Source of the DNA: Larix sibirica
Lineage: Eukaryota; Streptophyta; Pinopsida; Pinales; Pinaceae
Direction: 5' to 3'
Assembly: GCA_004151065.3 (NCBI GenBank)
Contig: NWUY0300007065.1
Location: 37,219-48,104 of the forward strand
DNA: 10,886 bases
Under the pieces are notes generated by a model. That model searched no databases. It was not told the DNA's origin and saw nothing but the letters and a program-made list of their open reading frames with translations. Positions 7,947-10,886 of the stretch are shown piece by piece. The position numbers were made by a program, and so were the translations under genes. The first letter of the stretch is position 1; every line of letters begins with the position of its first letter.

Positions 7947-8165
7947 CTGACAACTTCAACCCTTCAGGGTTCAGATCTCTCTGCAGCTTTCATATTGCAG
8001 AACGTAGTCACTTCAGGTGCCGTAGTGCATGTTTTCAATCAAAGGTAAGTCCGTATACATTTCTATAGATGGATTTAATTCCGCCAGAAGTTATAGTTTT
8101 ATTGAACTGTCATAGGTGGAGAAGGCGTAGACTATGGAACCGCTGAATCGCCCCATTTCCGACTG
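7947..8165 (-). other. Candidate 5'UTR exon of the minus-strand gene, with TATA-like motif upstream
   Basis: Upstream of the 7947 donor the minus strand has only short frames (for example MKAAERSEP then stop, and MGRFSGSIVYAFSTYDSS further up), which fits a leader exon with upstream ORFs. TTTATATT at 8192-8199 on the minus strand could be a TATA box placing the transcription start near 8165. The TATA sequence is nearly symmetric and could serve either strand. The 5' boundary given is therefore only a guess. Confidence 0.25.
8045..8115 (+). other. Candidate + strand intron (competing model)
   Basis: On the + strand ATCAAAG/GTAAGT at 8044/8045 is an excellent donor, and GAACTGTCATAG at 8115 is a plausible acceptor after a T-rich stretch. 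The 71-nt length is at the short end for plant introns. It overlaps the proposed minus-strand leader exon, so the two models are antisense to each other; either may be false, or both could be transcribed. Confidence 0.25.
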
Positions 8166-8253
8166 CCTTGCTGGAATCTGGAATCCGGCGAATATAAATT
8201 TCTGCAAATCTGGTGTTCAAACTTCAAATTATAATTTTGGCAACTTGTGTTGA
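8134..8253 (+). CDS. Short ORF (39 codons), hypothetical
   Basis: Starts with ATG 18 bases after the candidate acceptor at 8115 and reads MEPLNRPISDCLAGIWNPAN, then INFCKSGVQTSNYNFG, ending at a TGA. It lies in the GC-richer segment and is the first ATG in the proposed + strand exon. I recognise no family. Length and lack of conservation data keep this at low confidence; it could be the first coding exon of a + strand gene or chance. Confidence 0.18.
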   Translation: MEPLNRPISDCLAGIWNPANINFCKSGVQTSNYNFGNLC

Positions 8254-8517
8254 TTCAAAACTTATGAATTGAAGTTATTAGATTGTAATTCTGAAGTTGA
8301 AATACCCATATTGCTACCCACAAAATCCTTCTGGAAAATGCTGAAAAGTAGGCTGTCGAGATTAGGCTTGGCCGGCTAGGCCCTTTCTGTTCTTGAAAAT
8401 TTTGACAACCAGAATAAATAAAACTGTGTCCAACAAATTTAGCTGGATTCTAACCTAATTCAACAAAGTACTAGAGTACCGTTATCAAACTCCGCTTTTT
8501 TCAATGATATGGAATAG

Positions 8518-8649
8518 CATGACACGCGCATCCAAATTATCCAACTTGCGATGCATCCGCATCCTGCCATGGGTGCTCCCCGATATGCAGGGACTAGCCC
8601 AACTGTTGGATGTGATGTGGGCTACAAAGTTGAGATGAATGGAATGTAA
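8518..8649 (+). other. Open stretch of protein-like composition, unrecognised
   Basis: The + strand frame beginning 8461 is open except for one TAG at 8515. After it, 43 codons read through IQLAMHPHPAMGAPRYAG and PTVGCDVGYKVEMNGM to a TAA. The local GC is high for the window and the composition is plausible for protein, but no known motif is seen and there is no clear splice frame. The overlapping minus-strand frame 8485-8691 is open too, so direction cannot be decided from sequence. Confidence 0.15.
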
Positions 8650-8703
8650 TTGATAAAAATATGTAGTCCTCTGGAGTCTGCTTATAATCATTCAACCATG
8701 TGA

Positions 8704-8755
8704 GGCAATGATAATTCAGCATCCAACAAGGCAATGATAATTTAGCTTCCAACAA
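8704..8755. repeat. 26-bp tandem duplication
   Basis: Bases 8704-8729 and 8730-8755 are identical at 24 of 26 positions. Each unit starts GGCAATGATAATT and ends TCCAACAA. It lies just right of the open stretch at 8518-8649. The minus-strand frame over 8594-8818 reads the repeat as two similar peptides and is not otherwise gene-like. Confidence 0.9.
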
Positions 8756-8917
8756 CAGCAAAAATTCTAACCAAGAATCTAAATTCTTGTAGATTTTAAT
8801 GTTCAAATTGTACGTCAAATAGGATGAAAATTTTCACCTCACCGTCATTAAAAAAGCCCGGTCAAATTTCTGCATAAATGTATTTAGAAATTCCAACCCT
8901 ACATTATCATGTCCTTC

Positions 8918-9022
8918 TTATAAACCGATGGATTTCTGAGTAAGACGATAAATATCGTCCGGTAGAGCTCTGGCACGCAGCGAATGATGGGAGGCCAGGC
9001 GTATGATGATGAGAAATGTCAT
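8918..9022 (-). other. Short minus-strand ORF (34 codons), possible exon remnant
   Basis: The frame begins MTFLIIIRLASHHSLRARAL and ends ALPDDIYRLTQKSIGL before a TAA. The C-terminal half looks protein-like and the DNA is GC-richer than its flanks. It is too short to identify. A 7-bp-stem perfect palindrome (GACGATAAATATCGTC, 8944-8959) lies within it. It could be an exon of the same minus-strand gene proposed at 7483-7686, but no splice sites were confirmed. Confidence 0.15.
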
Positions 9023-9059
9023 ATATTGCTGTATGTAGTATGGTAATGTCAGTTCAGTG

Positions 9060-9530
9060 AAATGACTTTAATCTATGTTTTATGTGGACACTATAACAGG
9101 TAGTAAATCGGAAAAATGCAGCACGTGGTAACTGCATGCTGCTATGTTTATCCTCACCTGTTTGTTACTGTGCGCATATGATATAGTAATCTCTATCAAC
9201 CTCAATGGATCTTATAGAATTTTAAAACACTTTAGATATTTGGATTTTTTTTTTTAATTTTAAGGATGAGATAGAGTAAGTTATTTTTGAAAGTTATGTT
9301 AACGATGAATTTATAATATAGGTTAGATTAGCTTAATTAGTTGTGTTTGGTCAATTTAATTTTCATTCCTGTGCTTTATTCTTAATTCTTAACCCATTCT
9401 TGATTGGTAGGAATTAATAAAAAAACTTTCAAACCTTTCTTCAACATTTATCTTTTATATATAAGTAGTTCTAAATATTTTAAATCTAATTTGAGTTGAC
9501 AATGTGTTAGTTTTTATAGTATTTTCTCAT
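9060..9530. other. Gene-free AT-rich stretch
   Basis: No coding frame or RNA gene is seen. It contains an 11-base T run at 9245-9255 and otherwise unstructured AT-rich DNA, marking the return from the GC-richer segment to repeat-type sequence. Confidence 0.4.
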
Positions 9531-9757
9531 TTTTATAAAGGACAGTGTTAGATTGAGGATGAGCAGTGAAAGAGTTACACATTTCCTATGGTGGAGTGTA
9601 GAATGTGCCTCTTGGCTTAATTATTTTTTTTAAGTTATAATATTTTTATAAAGGACACTTGTCAGATTGAGGATGAGCAATGAAGGAGTTACACATCCCC
9701 TCTGGTGGAGTGTAGAATGTGCCTCTTAGTAAACAATTATTTTGTTAAATTTATAAT
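9531..9757 (+). repeat. Tandem pair of a 114-bp repeat element
   Basis: Unit one (9531-9643) and unit two (9644-9757) share a TTTTATAAAGGACA start, then GATTGAGGATGAGCA, AGTTACACAT and TGGTGGAGTGTAGAATGTGC at near-constant spacing (113-114 bp). AT-rich tails follow in both. The conserved GC-richer core within AT-rich tails suggests a dispersed element duplicated in tandem, perhaps a MITE or part of an LTR, but I saw no clear terminal inverted repeats. Unit two is much closer to the third copy at 10707 than to unit one. Confidence 0.85.
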
Positions 9758-9846
9758 GATAATTACTTAGACAAAAAGAAATAGAAATAATACCAAGTAA
9801 ATGGTCTTTAAGAAGTAATTAGGTATTGAAAGTTATTTTAAAATTG
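9667..9846 (+). repeat. Left copy of a long direct repeat (period 1040)
   Basis: These 180 bases recur at 10707-10886 at a constant offset of 1040 with six substitutions and no gap (about 97% identical). Five of the six differences are transitions. The repeat includes the element core plus about 85 bp of AT-rich sequence beyond it, so it is more than the 114-bp unit. Confidence 0.95.
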
Positions 9847-10705
9847 AGGATGTAATTAATCTATGGACATATCTTCTAGGTCTATTGTCTTCAAATTGTA
9901 TTATATAATATTTGTTGTAAGTAATTTTATATAAATATATAAGAAGTAAAAATAATAAAATAATAAAAAATTAGTTAATTAAACTTTTGTTATTTTATTT
10001 CAAAAAATTATTTTTGAAAACATTGAATTTGGGAAGAAATCAAACTCATCAACAATCATTTTGATTCATAAACTCATAATTACTGTAACATTCATCCATT
10101 ACACATTTTCATATTTTATGATAAAAAATAATTAGAAATTTGATTAAACATATATATAACTAATTATTTTATTTGAATTATATTTATTAATGTTTTGGTG
10201 ATGAAAAAAAATCATAAAATTTGAATATTTTAATATTAAATATTTATTAAACAATTTCTAAATTTAATGGAATTAAAGAATTTCTCATTTTTGTAACATT
10301 AAAAGGGTTGAAAATAGAAATCACTTTCTCTTAAACAAATTGTGTGCATCCATATTAAATAGTGGTGATCTTTCCCTTTATCTTATTACAATTATGATTT
10401 AGAAATGCTTTTAATAAAAAATTTCTAATTTTAAAATAAATTATAAAGAAACCCAAGTGAATCCATAATAATATATTTTTCCATTAAATTTATATTCATA
10501 TAAATTAAGTATACTATACAACTTATTAATAACATAATATCCATATATTAAAAAAAATTATAATCCATAATTACAGTGTTTATATTTTACAATTTGGGAT
10601 GGACTAGCATCTAGGTTGAGATTGATTTTATGGTGGTCCTTCCAAATTCGAAATAGACAATTATAAAAAAATTATAAAAAATAATTGGTAGATGAAGCAT
10701 AAATA
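9847..10705. other. Gene-free, very AT-rich spacer
   Basis: Homopolymer-rich A/T sequence with no open frame of note on either strand. TGGGATGGACTAGCATC (10597-10613) is the only locally GC-richer patch. No repeat partner was recognised elsewhere in the window. Confidence 0.5.
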
Positions 10706-10706
10706 N
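10706..10706. other. Single ambiguous base (N) at a repeat edge
   Basis: This is the only non-ACGT symbol in the window. The base after it is the first base of the 180-bp repeat shared with 9667. It may mark a joined gap, a consensus tie between repeat copies, or a plain miscalled base. Confidence 0.95.
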
Positions 10707-10886
10707 TTGAGGATGAGCAATGAAGGAGTTACACATCCCCTCTGGTGGAGTGTAGAATGTGCCTCTTAGCAAGCAATTATTTTGCTAAATTTATAATGTT
10801 AATTACTTAGACAAAAAGAAATAGAAATAGTACCAAGTAAATGGTCTTTAAAAAGTAATTAGGTATTGAAAGTTATTTTAAAATTG
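10707..10886 (+). repeat. Right copy of a long direct repeat, running off the window
   Basis: Matches 9667-9846 through to the last base of the window, so the repeat probably continues beyond it. Its left edge is abrupt: identity stops at the N, and the bases before it (AGCATAAATA) do not match those before 9667. The left part of the element (TTTTATAAAGGACA) is missing here. Confidence 0.95.

Noticed and set aside
8485-8818. Two overlapping minus-strand frames (68 and 74 codons)
   Set aside because: They overlap in different frames, one reads through the 26-bp tandem repeat, and neither matches a known protein.
8958-8985. GGTAGAGCTCTGGC, like a tRNA D-arm / A box
   Set aside because: The preceding TAGCTCAGT-type sequence, anticodon arm and B box are absent.

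Overview
The window looks like plant nuclear DNA, most likely from a large-genome seed plant such as a gymnosperm; the lineage is an inference. It is AT-rich, has no prokaryotic gene packing, and holds no long intact ORF in 10.9 kb. What can be recognised is an old, broken Ty3/gypsy-type LTR retrotransposon, many short direct and inverted duplications, and one small higher-GC stretch with plant-like splice signals. I found no rRNA, tRNA, CRISPR array or defence-type system, and no complete protein-coding gene.

Region 1 (about 1-3540) is retrotransposon debris on the + strand. A decayed Met-tRNA-type primer-binding site lies at 939-950. It is followed by a leader and a gag pseudogene (about 1367-2250) whose parts lie in several frames. 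An old 133-bp tandem duplication sits inside gag. A weakly coding stretch follows (2292-2549). Two related noncoding copies (547-736 and 3037-3228) bracket this interior and may be LTR remnants. At 3519-3538 a purine-rich tract abuts TGTAACGACC, the typical junction between a polypurine tract and a 3' LTR.

Region 2 (about 3540-5900) has no recognisable gene. It holds degenerate subrepeats (4020-4460), short microsatellites, and a promoter/LTR-like segment (5560-5709) with a G-box, a TATA box and AATAAA.

Region 3 (about 5900-7490) is AT-rich and carries several independent short duplications and foldbacks.

Region 4 (about 7490-9060) is the most gene-like part: higher GC, a 67-codon ATG-started minus-strand ORF ending at a possible splice donor, a strong upstream minus-strand donor that suggests a 5'UTR exon, and a competing + strand donor/acceptor pair leading to a 39-codon ORF. 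This may be the 5' end of a gene whose other exons lie outside the window or in long introns, or a gene fragment.

Region 5 (about 9060-10886) is very AT-rich. It carries a roughly 114-bp element as a tandem pair (9531-9757), and a third copy reappears exactly 1040 bp later (10707-10886), starting immediately after the only ambiguous base in the window (N at 10706). That placement makes an assembly join or recent duplication the observation most worth checking. No previously undescribed biological system is convincingly visible.
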